From Tenodera sinensis (lineage: Eukaryota; Arthropoda; Insecta; Mantodea; Mantidae), in assembly GCA_030765045.1 (NCBI GenBank), contig CM060964.1, positions 147,283,565 through 147,347,564 on the forward strand: a DNA stretch of 64,000 nucleotides, given 5' to 3'. The translations under genes were made by a program, and so were the position numbers. Under the pieces are notes generated by a model. The model saw only the letters and a program-made list of their open reading frames with translations. It was not told where the DNA came from and searched no databases. Below, piece after piece: positions 1 to 10,662 of this stretch. Position 1 is the stretch's first letter; each line of letters opens with the position of its first letter.

Positions 1-206
1 AGGGAACATATAAGAACTATTATATTAACGTTTTTGAAGCTTTGTAACAGTAAACAGAGGTTCTAATGAATGAATGTTCCAAAATTTGACTCGTAACATT
101 CATTCAACTATTATATTGCTTACAATTTCATCGTCATTTGTCTGGCATCAATAAAAGCAACTAAAGGAACTTATAGGTGTAGTCCACACTGAACATTTAT
201 ACTCAT
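1..206. other. Unassigned flank, no gene seen
   Basis: AT-rich sequence left of the first Penelope-like arm. I see no open frame, repeat unit or terminus that can be named. It may be older flank of the insertion at 207. Confidence 0.4.
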
Positions 207-516
207 GTGATCAATTCTTCACGGGTGATCAGCCGTGTTAAGTATGTGAAGGTCGAGCTTTCGGCCATTGTATACTCCATGGCCATCTTCAGGACTAAAA
301 AGATGAAAAGTCTCCTCAGTTTTCCAAATATATACTATGGTTAGGTTGTATTGTCCTAGCCAATGCGCGGGTGATGGTTTCTGATTGGGCCTGCTGTAGG
401 CTCGGCTGCAGTGTTTTCCTGCGGGTACGAACTTTGTGCGGTGTCGCCGGTTGGGATGTCTTCCTATGGGTACGTATTTTGTTCAGGGTCCATGGTGTTG
501 CTGTTTCTGTAGATGT
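207..516 (-). mobile_element. Penelope-like element, left arm of inverted pair (family A, part 1)
   Basis: The reverse complement of this stretch matches 4600-4920 almost base for base, including the outer end and a Pro/Ser/Tyr-rich tail of the endonuclease ORF. It is therefore the minus-strand arm of a fold-back made of two PLE 3' ends. The arm is cut at 516 by the retrotransposon at 517-4387 and resumes at 4400. It carries a 14-bp insertion relative to the right arm, near 410-423. PLEs are retroelements encoding a reverse transcriptase fused to a GIY-YIG endonuclease; only the last part of that ORF and the 3' region are present here. Confidence 0.75.
252..295 (-). ncRNA. Hammerhead ribozyme motif, PLE family A, left copy
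   Basis: Read on the minus strand: GTC (stem I), CTGAAGA core, one unpaired U, 6-bp stem II GGCCAT/ATGGCC with a 10-nt loop, GAAA core, palindromic AGCU as a 2-bp stem III, C at the cleavage position, then GAC closing stem I. All catalytic-core positions fit the CUGANGA...GAAA consensus. Hammerheads with very short stem III are established in Penelope-like elements, where they are thought to process the transcript. Cleavage here is inferred from the motif. Confidence 0.75.
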
Positions 517-949
517 CCCTGAGTACAGGCAACAGTTAGAGCGACTCAGGCCGGGTAACCCATACAGGTATTCCCAACCTGGAGTCGCACAAAATATTCA
601 TCCAACGCGTGCTCCTTACAACAACATGACAGAGTCCAGTGCCGCACAGAGGCCATCCCAACCACCTTCCCATAACACACAGAATCCCAACCGTGCCTAT
701 CCAACCTCAACAAACCCCTCCCTCCTTTCCCATTCCCACATCCCAAATCACTATAACAATTACCCCACACAATACCAAATGCGTCCCCCCCTTAACCATT
801 CCCCTATGCATTGGGCTGATATATACCAATCACTACAAAACATTACTTCCCGAATGCCCCAAAATCCAAACCAAATCCCTCAATTTCTCCATGCCCACTC
901 CAAATTCTTTCAAATGCTATCTAATCTGCTCACCCATTTCTACCAATAA
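517..949 (+). pseudogene. ORF1 (gag-like) C-terminal remnant of the Jockey-group element
   Basis: About 144 codons stay open from the truncated 5' end to a TAA at 947-949. An upstream in-frame extension to 371 belongs to the host PLE and is fortuitous. The peptide is rich in Pro, Asn, Gln, Ser and His (PLNHSPMHWADIYQSL near the middle) and ends FFQMLSNLLTHFYQ. It has no zinc knuckle, which would lie in the missing part. ORF1 proteins of this group bind element RNA. The stop overlaps the ORF2 start by one base (TAATG), an arrangement known in some insect non-LTR elements to support reinitiation. Confidence 0.7.
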
Positions 950-3693
950 TGGCTTATAAAATAATTAAAATAACGACTTGGAATGCCTATGGAATACTCA
1001 GACGTAAGACTGAACTTATTGACTTCGTGACAACGCATAATATAGACATTATTTTAATCCAGGAAACACGTTTAGCCATCAATACGCGATTTAATATTCC
1101 CAATTTCAAAATTTACCACTCTGATAGAGACAGACATGGTGGTGGCACCGCGATAATTATTAGAAACACTATTGAGCATGAATTTGCTCCAATCCCAACT
1201 CTAAATAGACTCGAAGCCACTGGTGTATTCGTTAAAATTAGCAACACCAAAACACTTATTATTTCGGCTTACAATCCACCCGGCCATCTAGACACCGATG
1301 ATCTAGATGCCTTGTTAAATCTCAATCATAATATCATTATTGCCGGAGACCTTAACGCTAAACACCAACTTTGGAATTCTCGCACTGCTAATAACGCTGG
1401 ACACACTCTCCTCAATCACGAAAATCACTCGGACTATATTATTTATGCCCCTACAGAATACACCTTCATCCCATTCAACGCGCAACACTCACCAGACATA
1501 TTAGATATTGCCATCATACGCGGACTTAATCTCCGTCTTAAAATGGACCCCATCAATGATCTCTCTTCCGACCATCTTCCAGTAATCCTTACTCTCGAAG
1601 GATCCTTGACTCCGACAGTACAAACACCCAGACGCAACTACAATAAAGCAGACCGGCAAGCTTTCCAGAACATACTCAACACAGAAATCTCCCACACTCC
1701 TCTTTCAACAATTGCAGACCTCAACAACGCTGTCGAACAACTACAGACCAATATACAGTTTGTCACCATGACAGCTGTACCTTTACACTTTCCTACAAAT
1801 AAAACTACACACCTGCCATCTGACATTATAGGACTTGCTACTGCCAGAAATCGTGCGCGAAGAAAATGGCAACAAACAAGGCAACCAGTAGACCACGAAA
1901 AATTTATATTCATTCAGAATAACCTACGCAAACGCACTTCTGATTATTTATCCAAACAATGGGCTGACACCCTATCAGGTTTGAATGCTAATTATGCGTC
2001 TGTGTGGCGCATATCTAAAAATTTAATACGCGAGAAGACTACCATTACACCACTTCGCGTAAAACAACAAGTAGCCACTTCTGACCTCGATAAAGCAGAA
2101 ATGTTGGCAGATGCATTGAAGGAAACACTTACTCCAAATCTAGAACCCTCAAATAGGGAATTTATCTTGGAAACTACATTTGTCACGCGGGAACTTAAAA
2201 ACAGACCCACACACAACAAAATTCGAAAAACTTGTGCCTCTGAAATCCAATGGATTATTAGGCACTTACCTAATAAGAAAGCTCCGGGCCTGGATGACAT
2301 TCCAAACATAGTTTTAAAAAACCTCCCAGCCTGGGTTCTTCAGAGGCTCACTGAAATCTTTAATTTCGCACTTGATTCCGGCTACTTCCCCGATATTTGG
2401 AAACTTGCAAAAATGTTGCATTTTCCCAAGAAAAACAAAGATTTGACCAACCCTCAAAATTATAGACCAATAAGTTTGCTTAGTACTCAAAGCAAACTTT
2501 TTGAACGTATTATTTTGAAAAGACTCAATGCCCATCTTCATAAACACAACATTATAATTCCCGAACAATTTGGATTTCGCGCTAAACATTCCACCACACT
2601 TCAGCTTCTTCGTAAAACTGAAAATATTACTCATGCGTTTAATTTCAAACAGTCTACAGGTGCCGTCCTATTGGACATTGAACGCGCTTTTGACCGTGTC
2701 TGGCACGAAGGACTCTTACAAAAACTTCAAAACATAAATGTGTCGGACACAGTGGTCAAACTTGTTGCCAACTACCTCAACAATCGCAAATTTGTGTCCA
2801 TAATAAACGGAGCTACCTCTAATCCGCACATTATAAGAGCGGGAGTACCCCAGGGTAGTTTACTCGGGCCTTCACTATTTAACATTTACATTAATGACAT
2901 CCCGAAGGTCCCCAACATTAATCTTTATCTTTATGCGGACGATACTTCTTTAACTACACAGTCCCGCAGCATTTCTCTCGTTAGAACGAGACTACAGAAT
3001 GCACTTACTACTCTGGAACCATGGCTCCAAAAATGGCGAATAAAAGTTAATAGCCAAAAATCCCAAGCCATTATCTTCACGAAGAAAATCAAACATAGAT
3101 TTCCAGCACATTCTCTGGCACCACTACAACTATTTAACAACGACATTCCCTGGACTGACCAAGTATTGTACCTGGGAGTTTTAATGGGCCAGGGACTTAC
3201 TTGGAAACCTCATATTACACGAACACGACAGAAAGCACGAGCCCAACTACGCAATCTCTATCCCCTCATTAGCCTCAATAGTTCTCTAAGTCCTAAGCTT
3301 GGACTCACACTTTATGAAACACTTATTCGTCCCATACTCACATACGCCTCCCCCGTATGGGGATACGCTGCCACTACACACATAAAAACACTGATTCGTT
3401 TTCAAAACAGAATACTCCGAGTCATTGCAAAGGTTCCCGCTTTTGCTCCGGCTCGGAAACTCCATGATGAACTCAAGATACTTAATCTTGAGGAAATCAT
3501 TAAAAAGCTTGCCGCTGACTTGTATGACAGAGCTAAAACTAACCCCAACGTACTTGTACAATCCATAGGCAACTACGAAACAGACCCCCTTGGCCACAAA
3601 CGACCACTCTATCTCTTCGACAGATCTATCACTAATCCCAATCCAGCCATTGACGTAGCTATACACCTTTTCAACACTTTTAAACCTCCTTAA
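949..3693 (+). CDS. ORF2: endonuclease-reverse transcriptase, Jockey group
   Basis: The 914-residue polyprotein is intact. Residues 1-225 form an EEP-type endonuclease: TTWNAYGI, IQETRL (catalytic Glu), GGGTAIIIRN, GDLNAKHQLW and SDHLPV are all present. The reverse transcriptase follows: NKKAPGLDDIPN, YRPISLLSTQSKLFERII, EQFGFRAKHST, LDIERAFDRVW, AGVPQGSLLGPSLF, and the catalytic LYLYADDT near residue 662. A thumb region and a short C-terminal tail end the protein. There is no RNase H domain, which fits Jockey-clade elements. The enzyme would nick target DNA and prime cDNA synthesis on it. The start is the ATG of the TAATG overlap. No frameshift or stop is seen, so the protein could be functional even though the copy lacks its promoter. 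Confidence 0.9.
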   Translation: MAYKIIKITTWNAYGILRRKTELIDFVTTHNIDIILIQETRLAINTRFNIPNFKIYHSDRDRHGGGTAIIIRNTIEHEFAPIPTLNRLEATGVFVKISNTKTLIISAYNPPGHLDTDDLDALLNLNHNIIIAGDLNAKHQLWNSRTANNAGHTLLNHENHSDYIIYAPTEYTFIPFNAQHSPDILDIAIIRGLNLRLKMDPINDLSSDHLPVILTLEGSLTPTVQTPRRNYNKADRQAFQNILNTEISHTPLSTIADLNNAVEQLQTNIQFVTMTAVPLHFPTNKTTHLPSDIIGLATARNRARRKWQQTRQPVDHEKFIFIQNNLRKRTSDYLSKQWADTLSGLNANYASVWRISKNLIREKTTITPLRVKQQVATSDLDKAEMLADALKETLTPNLEPSNREFILETTFVTRELKNRPTHNKIRKTCASEIQWIIRHLPNKKAPGLDDIPNIVLKNLPAWVLQRLTEIFNFALDSGYFPDIWKLAKMLHFPKKNKDLTNPQNYRPISLLSTQSKLFERIILKRLNAHLHKHNIIIPEQFGFRAKHSTTLQLLRKTENITHAFNFKQSTGAVLLDIERAFDRVWHEGLLQKLQNINVSDTVVKLVANYLNNRKFVSIINGATSNPHIIRAGVPQGSLLGPSLFNIYINDIPKVPNINLYLYADDTSLTTQSRSISLVRTRLQNALTTLEPWLQKWRIKVNSQKSQAIIFTKKIKHRFPAHSLAPLQLFNNDIPWTDQVLYLGVLMGQGLTWKPHITRTRQKARAQLRNLYPLISLNSSLSPKLGLTLYETLIRPILTYASPVWGYAATTHIKTLIRFQNRILRVIAKVPAFAPARKLHDELKILNLEEIIKKLAADLYDRAKTNPNVLVQSIGNYETDPLGHKRPLYLFDRSITNPNPAIDVAIHLFNTFKPP

Positions 3694-4387
3694 CTTCTCT
3701 GTTTCAGCTCTACAGCTGCCAATCTTCAATACGGATCATCATATTACTACAATTGACCACCCTTCTACACTTCCTTATCTCCTTTTAGCCCTCAAAGTCC
3801 CTGTGTTTCAGGGCGGACCAGGGGGGAAGAGGGCCCCCCCCACCACCTGTAAGGAATCTGACCTGGCTATGGACCCGGACACGAATATGGAAATTGCTTC
3901 TCCTTACACTACTTGTAAGTAACGCAGCTTGCATGACAACCAGCTTATTATATTGCATGGAATGTTTAACTACACCACACACCCGCCCAACCACTGAATC
4001 GTGTAATACACTCTATTATTGTCTTTATCCTTCAGTGTCCATCTGTCTGTCTCTATGGCTTCGGTAGCCATCCAACAATGTCCAGTCTGTCAAGTTTCCC
4101 CTATACAAACGTAACACTGTCAGTCTGTTAGTCCTGCTAACAACTTAATACATTTAATTCCCGATGGTGCTACTCAGACCTAGGTATGAGTATCACCCGG
4201 CACAACACATACACGATGCATGTATTGCATGCTAGTACATACGCCACACTGCCGGGGTGCTACGCGGAACCCGATAACATACATATCACTACTCTAGCAC
4301 CCTGTCCCCCTGCTTGTGCATGAGCATGTGCATGGGGAGGCGATGTAGCTCCTCTGGATGATCGCCACAGAGGACGGCGGGTTGGAA
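3694..4387 (+). other. 3' untranslated region of the Jockey-group element
   Basis: This follows the ORF2 stop and runs to the 3' target duplication. It has a G/C-run segment near 3815-3845 and many short TGT/CTGT stretches. I see no open frame worth naming and no poly(A) tail. Confidence 0.6.
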
Positions 4388-4399
4388 TTCTGTAGATGT

Positions 4400-4500
4400 T
4401 TCTGATGGCTATTGTCCACGCGGAGCTTAGTTTAAGTCTGCCATCTCTGTTGTAATTGTTGGGGTGTAATTTGATGTGGATGGTCTCCTTGATGACTCTA
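4400..4500 (-). mobile_element. Penelope-like family A, left arm of inverted pair (part 2)
   Basis: This continues the minus-strand PLE arm after the retrotransposon. It is the reverse complement of 4527-4640; for example CCTTGATGACTC near 4487-4498 matches GAGTCATCAAGG in the right arm. Only about 26 bases separate the two arms, so before the Jockey insertion this was a compact fold-back. Confidence 0.75.
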
Positions 4501-4526
4501 GAACATGCAGAAAATTACTGGGACAG

Positions 4527-4920
4527 AGTCATCAAGGAGGCCATCCACATCAAATTACACCCCAACAATTACAACAGAGATGGCGGACTTAAACTAACTT
4601 CCGCATGGACAATAGCCATCAGAAACACCTACAGAAACAGCAACACCATGGACCCTGAACAAACTACGTACCCGCAGGAAGACACCCCAACCGGCAACAC
4701 AGCACAAAGTTCGTACCCGCGCCGAGCCTACAGCAGGCCCAATCAGAAACCATCACCCGCGCATTGGCTAGGACAATACAACCTAACCATAGTATATATT
4801 TGGAAAACTGAGGAGACTTTTCATCTTTTTAGTCCTGAAGATGGCCATGGAGTATACAATGGCCGAAAGCTCGACCTTCACATACTTAACACAGGTGATC
4901 ACCTGTGAAGAATTGATCAC
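4527..4920 (+). pseudogene. Penelope-like family A, right arm with GIY-YIG ORF tail
   Basis: This is the plus-strand partner of 207-516 plus 4400-4500. The frame to 4908 reads DRVIKEAIHIKLHPNNYNRD and then LTSAWTIAIRNTYRN, the typical C-terminal end of a PLE GIY-YIG ORF with its conserved Glu and the HPNN(F/Y)NRD box. A Pro-rich tail follows. The reverse transcriptase and the GIY-YIG core are absent, so it cannot move by itself. Beyond the arm, 4921-4960 has GCCGTGAAAGCTTC, also found next to the PLE end at 28147. Confidence 0.7.
4832..4875 (+). ncRNA. Hammerhead ribozyme motif, PLE family A, right copy
   Basis: This is the inverted partner of 252-295 with every core position kept: GTC/GAC stem I, CTGAAGA, unpaired U, GGCCAT/ATGGCC stem II, GAAA, AGCU, cleavable C. 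It lies inside the PLE ORF tail, so the same bases also read as codons. Confidence 0.75.
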
Positions 4921-5920
4921 TAACGTTCGCCGTGAAAGCTTCAAATCTTACATTCATACTCATGTTTGTTCTAGATAACATTCTCTTTTTATCCCCTAAA
5001 TACATGCAAACAAATATCTATAAACAAAACCAAAATATGTAAACCATTTCTAATGGTGCTACAAACTTTCCACCTTGCAATGAAACTGATTGGTAAGTTA
5101 GTGATAGAATAAAACTGTATATAACATGAATAGAACGTAAATTACCCAACTGAGGAATAGTCAATATCATAGTGCCGAAATCTGTAAGATTCAAAAGTGC
5201 CAGCTGTTGGTGGTTACTTCCTTGCCACTTGCATGCTTTTTTCTTAAATGGAAGATTAACAAACACCTTTAACTCATTTAGATTCTTTTATCAGGAATGG
5301 AGGATCAGATTAGACACACACTTCCAAAATATTTAGTTAATGGGGACATGGGAACATTGAATAGTGCTTGGAAATAAACAAAGTGGATAAACTGCTAGGT
5401 GCAAACGGTTGCTTCACATTCAAGTAATTCCCTACTACATTGTGTTCTGTTTAATATGAGATGATGATTTAAAAGATAACAGCATTAGATGCAATTAACA
5501 ACACTCCAGGTATTTCAAATTCCCTGTAAGTGAAGATAACATGCTTTGAGAAAGTTTTGACATATGCCAACTAATGGAACAACGTGCTGAATAGGAAAGA
5601 CAGTTGAAACAAGATAGTTGTGTGCACTGTAGAACAGTGAGCAGTAATAAGATTTTTATGGTCAGAGGGCATAAATTCTTGACAAATCCATAGAAGCATA
5701 TTGGAAAGATATGGAGTGAGTGAAAGAGTGAGTGGTGTTTTAGGGTCCCAACTCAAAAGATAAAAACTGGGGAACTCACCGCCCATTAGAATCCACTGTT
5801 AAAACATTAAAAAGGAGAGGTTAAAACAGATAAAAGGTAAAACACTTAAAACTTAAAACTGATCATAAAACAGTAAGCCATTAAAACGTTAAAAATAAAC
5901 AAGCTACAAAATAAAATAAA
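4921..5920. other. Unassigned AT-rich DNA
   Basis: After a short PLE-like tail (4921-4960) I see no recognisable gene, splice-bounded exon or repeat. The open frames on both strands are short and lack family motifs. Confidence 0.4.
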
Positions 5921-5922
5921 AG

Positions 5923-6141
5923 TTAAACTTGCTTGTCAAAGCCAATTTGGGCAACAAACCGCAGCACTGTATTGACAGCTACTGTGTCGTTACCCAAAAT
6001 TGGCTGCAGCGTAAAACCCAGGCCACAGGACTGGCACTCACGAGCATATCGCTGACAATCAAGGACATGTGCTACAGAGAGTTGAACAGAGCATGTACCA
6101 CAGATAGACGCCAGGTCACCACACGCAAAAGTTGCCCACAC
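5923..6141 (-). pseudogene. C-terminal end of a decayed non-LTR ORF2
   Basis: The minus strand reads CGTCSVQLSVAHVLDCQRYA, the Cys/His tail seen at the end of insect R1/Jockey/I-type ORF2 proteins (C-x2-C, then H and C before Tyr-Arg). It aligns in order behind the endonuclease and ORF1 remnants at 6420-8875, so all are probably one element that has lost most of its reverse transcriptase. Confidence 0.5.
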
Positions 6142-6419
6142 TCAAGCCAGATGTGGTTGTAAATGCCCAGCAGGAAGAATAAAGTCACAGCAGCATTTGT
6201 CGGTGGATGTCATCAGGACTTAGAGAGGAGTCCTTGGCAAGAGACAAAGAGTGCGCTCTCTCTGCTATGGTAACAGGTGCATTGTACAGTTCACTAGTCA
6301 CTATTAAAATCGAGAACTATCTGCTCCGCCGATTCCTTGGGAGGTATAAAAGCTCTATTGGAACTATCTGTTTGACTAGTAGCAGCAAACGAAGCAGCAA
6401 GGGTGCAGCGATATCCTGT

Positions 6420-7756
6420 TCACAGGTGTAAGTGGTGCCCTGTATGGCAAGACCGGGAACTATTGTCCGGTAACACTTGCCGTGCATACGCCACACAGCA
6501 GTCCACCCACTTTGTGATGAACTGGGATGGGAAAGCGAGGAAACGTAGGTTTCCCACACAGTGCGTTTTGCTTGCTAAGTACAAAACGTGCCCTGGCACA
6601 AGAACGTTTGAAGGCAATAAAATTCTCCTCTGCAAGGTGTGAACTGAAGATACACAAAACTTGCTTGCGTGCTTTAATAGCCAAACAGATTCCTCGGTCC
6701 ACCAAGGTAAAGGAACATGATGAGGTGTATAGCAACCACGAGGAATGCTGGAATCCGCTGCGAGCAGGACAGAAAAAGTAAAATACTCCACCATTTCATC
6801 TATAGTGGTGAAAACATAGTCGGTTAAGTTAATAAGGGAACAAAATTCCCCCCAGTCAGCCTTGGAAATAATCCAGTGAGGTCGTGTCGGTACAGGATGG
6901 TTACCGGATAGGTGAATGTTAATGGGGTAATGATCACTGCCAAAATGTTGGAAAGCACCGATCAATCAAGAAGCAGTACCAGTGAAAGGCTGCAGAAAGA
7001 AAAATCATAGCGGAGTAGGTATAATGACCACCAAAGATAATCTCACTGCACTCACATCTGTCACCTGTCACATTATTTATCATACACAGCCATGGCCATT
7101 TTTCTGGTTGCTTTGGGCAACATACCCTTGCACCGTGGCCTAAAGGAGTCAATGAAATGGCCATGGCTTCGTACAACAATAAATAATGTGACATAGACCA
7201 GAGGTGCAGAGGTTTTCTTTGGCAGTCACTGTACCATAGGAAGAGGATAGGAAGGTGGGACACCAGTGTTTAATAAAAGTAAGCCAGACATATTGCAAAC
7301 TTCTGCTATAAGGCACCCATGAGCATCATCAGTATCGGAGCCCCAGTGAGTTGCTTGGCATTCAGATCGAGAAAGATGAGCAGTGGCGATAATCTATGCC
7401 AAAAGAACTCAAAGATTGTTCTTGTGTACGACACTGACCGGTGGCAGATATAAGTTGCAAACAGACAAGCACAGGCTCTGCAACTGCACAAACACTGCTA
7501 CCACTTGCAGCGGTGTGTTAAGGGGTATGCTGATGGCAGAAATGGTATGTGCCACCAGGTTGCAACACCGCCACATCTCACCTATCATCTGCAGAGTCAT
7601 GCCAGAATGCTCAAAAGTCACGAAGCTGGAGAGCGTGATTAGCCTGCAAGTGGGTTTCCTGTAGACAAGACGATAGATGGAGAATGCTGAAAGACTAAGT
7701 GCTGTGTGTCCGGAGCATGTGCCTGGAGCCCCTTAACATTCCACTGGATTATTTCC
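6420..7756 (-). pseudogene. Decayed EEP endonuclease of a non-LTR element
   Basis: From right to left on the minus strand: QWNVKGLQAH near 7750 (start of an EEP domain), LDLNAKQLTGAPI near 7350 (the Asp-x-Asn-Ala box, its preceding Gly lost), and FGSDHYPINIHL near 6940 (the Ser-Asp-His box). The linker follows with RPHWIISKADWGEF and PWWTEES. Many frameshifts and stops break the frame. Order and orientation match ORF1 at 8118-8875 upstream. Confidence 0.65.
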
Positions 7757-8117
7757 ATGGTAAAAAAGAGATTAATGGTTGGTTTTCATCTCTTTCTTCT
7801 TTACTTTGGCTTACTTGGGACTGTAAATGTGAAATTCACCATCCCCTGGTGACTACTCTGATGTGAAGGAGTCTGAAGTTCTCCTGCGCCTTGTGGAGTG
7901 GGACTTCATCTAGGAGCAGCTATGGCACAAACAGTAGGCCTGGAACGATGTTTATCAACAGACTAGTAGGTCTGTCTGTGTGGATGCATCTGAGACAGGA
8001 ACATGCTGAATGGCTGCAGTGTTGACAGCAGTGCGTTGGGCAGCTAAGGCATAACCTGTGGTGATCGCAGGTTTCAGCTGGTCAAAGCAGTGCTTCTGGG
8101 AAAGTAAGGTGTTCTTG

Positions 8118-8875
8118 TCACATACAGCTCCTGTATATACTTCTCATCCAGAAACTTCGGACACTACGCAAGCTAGATGGATGACTTCCTCCACAGTTAA
8201 AATAGTATGGGTCATGGGTACACGCCATGCCCTCATGAGCTGGTAAGCCACAACGCTCACAAAGAGCAGAATGGTTACACAATGTTTTTGTATGTCCGAA
8301 CTTTTGGCACTGGAGGCGCCACACAGGGTTCAGATCATACTACCGTACAGCGGCACGCTCATAACTGCAAAAGATGTATTCCGGCAGTGCAGTACCCTTG
8401 AAAGTGAGAAATGCTAGCACAGTACCCTTGAAAGTGAGAAACGCTGTCTGCAAGGGGTGCTCCTTACCATCCTATTTGTGCGACAGCCAGTACCTTAACA
8501 GACACACTAATCAGAGAGGCAGGTGACTATCTCCTCATTAATCATACCGTCCAGACTAGAAATGGTGACAACTCCCCTGCACGAGTTGAGCGTTTTGTTG
8601 GGGGCTACCCAGATGGGTTAGGAGCCCAACAAAATTGCTTTTAACAGTTTCTGAGTCTCGTCTGCGGTGTTCATCTCAATTAGCAACATACCACCAAAGT
8701 TGCATCGCATGACGTTTATCAATGGTCCACATATCCTGTCTACCTCGCACTTTATATAAAATGGGCTAAGGTCTTCAGTCGTTTTCCCATAATAGGCCAA
8801 GGTCAAAACTAAAAAATATTCAATGGGAGGGGTTTTACGTGGACGCACGTTGAATTGAACCCCCTCCGGAACCAT
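8118..8875 (-). pseudogene. Decayed ORF1 with zinc knuckles, same non-LTR element
   Basis: Two blocks survive. 8618-8875 encodes a globular part (PFYIKCEVDRICGPLINV, then GGMLLIEMNTADETQKLL) that resembles the domain before the knuckles in insect ORF1 proteins. 8118-8324 encodes the Cys/His knuckles: CQKFGHTKTLC, CERCGLPAHEGMAC, and a third with one Cys displaced (YFNCGGSHPS). A 33-bp near-tandem repeat at 8389-8446 lies between. Reading the minus strand, the order ORF1, endonuclease, C-terminal tail is correct for one element. Confidence 0.65.
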
Positions 8876-10140
8876 TGGCGTCAGCCTGCCATCCAGGGGT
8901 TAAAGAAAAAACGACACCAAATCTCTATGGTCTGTGCCACCATGGAGACCCCTCCATTACTGACCTCAAAGCGTGCTTCAGAGGGACTACCCTCCAATCT
9001 GCACTACTTTTCCGTTTGGGTAAACCATTCATCACATACAGCCCAACTTTATGTCCCTACCACAGGAATAACCCACCTGTGGCTCCTCACTTTTGGTCAT
9101 GCCTGTGTACAAGAGACAGACATGGATTCAGGGGACTTGTTGATTACACAGGGTTACATCAGCTGTAACATGTCCAGCCACTGATACTAACCCAACGGCA
9201 TCGGGGAATTAACACAGGCCAGGCCCTCAGCTACACGGATGTACATGACTGTATGGACCGGCTCTAGACCTAAGGCTACACATGGGGGCAGTGTGGAGGG
9301 TCCACCCGACCTTCGTGCCTGAGATCTCTGGAGAGCACACATGTCAGGAGTCATGCTGAAACTGTAGAAAAGGACCATGGAGATAGAAAAGATCCCTGCT
9401 GGTGAGACAGAAGTTAATAAATCTGACCTCAAAAACTAACAATCATAATAAACCTGGATGAGGAAGAGTGACGAATATTAGCAACATAAGCAGCTACAAT
9501 ATGGCACAGTTGATGGGTACGAAAGGGGTGAAATGATTGTGAGTGGCTCAGGACCACGGGTACACCAAACCCGTACCCACTTTGCATTAGAGAGAGAAAA
9601 GTATACAGCTAGCTTCAAATGTTTTATGAGTCACATGCTCCTAACTGCAGGGGGAAGCCAGGATGGTTTATCTATTAGTTATGCCAGGTGGTCTCATAGG
9701 TCGACTTGCCAGCTCATAGCTGTCTACAACAGGCAGCCTCAACTCACGTAAATAGGGGCAGCGGGCAAAGTCAGCATACCTGTGCGTGCAAGCGGGTATT
9801 GTGTTACAGTTGTTTATCTGAGTGCACCAGCAACGGAGGTGCATAAGTAGTGTGCAGTGACGGTTCATGAAGTACAGAAATAGCAACATCTCTAAGTGTG
9901 GCTACCTCATCTAATCCTCGCCCATCTTCCCCATATACTTTTTCCTCTGTTTGGGAACAACAGTATCTGTTTATAGACCTAGGGGGTGCTGCGAAATATT
10001 TAGTGTAGCAAGATTGTTCAAACAATTAAAAAGTATAACCTACAAGGACATTACGCTGCTCATAGCAGTGAATAAGACAGCTATAATGGAGTGGAACGTG
10101 ACATGATGATAGAGAAACTCAAAGACACTATGGCTACTGA
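8876..10140. other. Unassigned DNA between non-LTR relic and hAT relic
   Basis: The minus frame 9187-9432 could be the start of the ORF1 region above, but I cannot match it. The rest shows nothing I can support. Confidence 0.3.
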
Positions 10141-10499
10141 CAATGATACGGACCATAAAATAAGTGAATCGGCTGTACGTCTTAGTATAAAATATCACTT
10201 GTAATCGCTAAGCAACTTAGACCATTTAAAGATGGCAAATTTGCTAAAATTTGTCTACGTATGATGGCCGATGAAGTTTGCCCTGAACGTACACCAGAAT
10301 GTGAATCCATTAGTTTATCTTCCTCTACTGTTATACGGCGTATTGCAGATCTCGCCAACAATGTTGAAGAGCAGTTGGTGGAGAGATGTAAATCATTTAT
10401 TTGTTACTCTCTGGTGTTAGATGAAAGCCAAGATACTTGTGACACAGCGCAGCTAGTACTTTTTGTGAGAGGTGTGGATATAAATCTCCAGATCACAGA

Positions 10500-10662
10500 C
10501 AGGCCGAAGGTTTTTAAGTGTGCTTAAAAACGACAGCTCCATGTCAGTAGATTTACTGGCATGTAAAAGAACTCCTGCGGGACGAAATTCCGGCACACCG
10601 GCGACGCTGATGTGATCCTGGCAATTGACAGCGTCGTTAAATAAGAAAATAATTTTTTTTTT
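10500..10662 (+). mobile_element. Short SINE insertion in the hAT gene
   Basis: The insert is flanked by a 13-bp target duplication TCCAGATCACAGA at 10487-10499 and 10663-10675. The body contains CTCCTGCGGGACGAAATTCC and ends in AAATAAGAAAATAA followed by a T-run. It resembles the 3' body of insect SINEs, but no tRNA-like box A or B remains, so it is 5'-truncated. It broke the hAT frame. Confidence 0.75.

Larger units (their letters stand above)
517..4387 (+). mobile_element. Jockey-group non-LTR retrotransposon, 5'-truncated, in a PLE
   Basis: The insertion is flanked by a 12-bp direct repeat TTCTGTAGATGT at 505-516 and 4388-4399. Removing 517-4399 restores continuity with the PLE arm as seen in its inverted partner. 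The element begins inside ORF1, so the 5' end and promoter are gone, and it ends without a poly(A) run. ORF2 is open throughout, so the insertion is fairly young. The target lies in another transposon; nothing indicates site specificity. Confidence 0.85.

Noticed and set aside
371..516. Start of ORF1 at 371
   Set aside because: The first 49 codons lie in the PLE that the retrotransposon entered; the frame is open there by chance.
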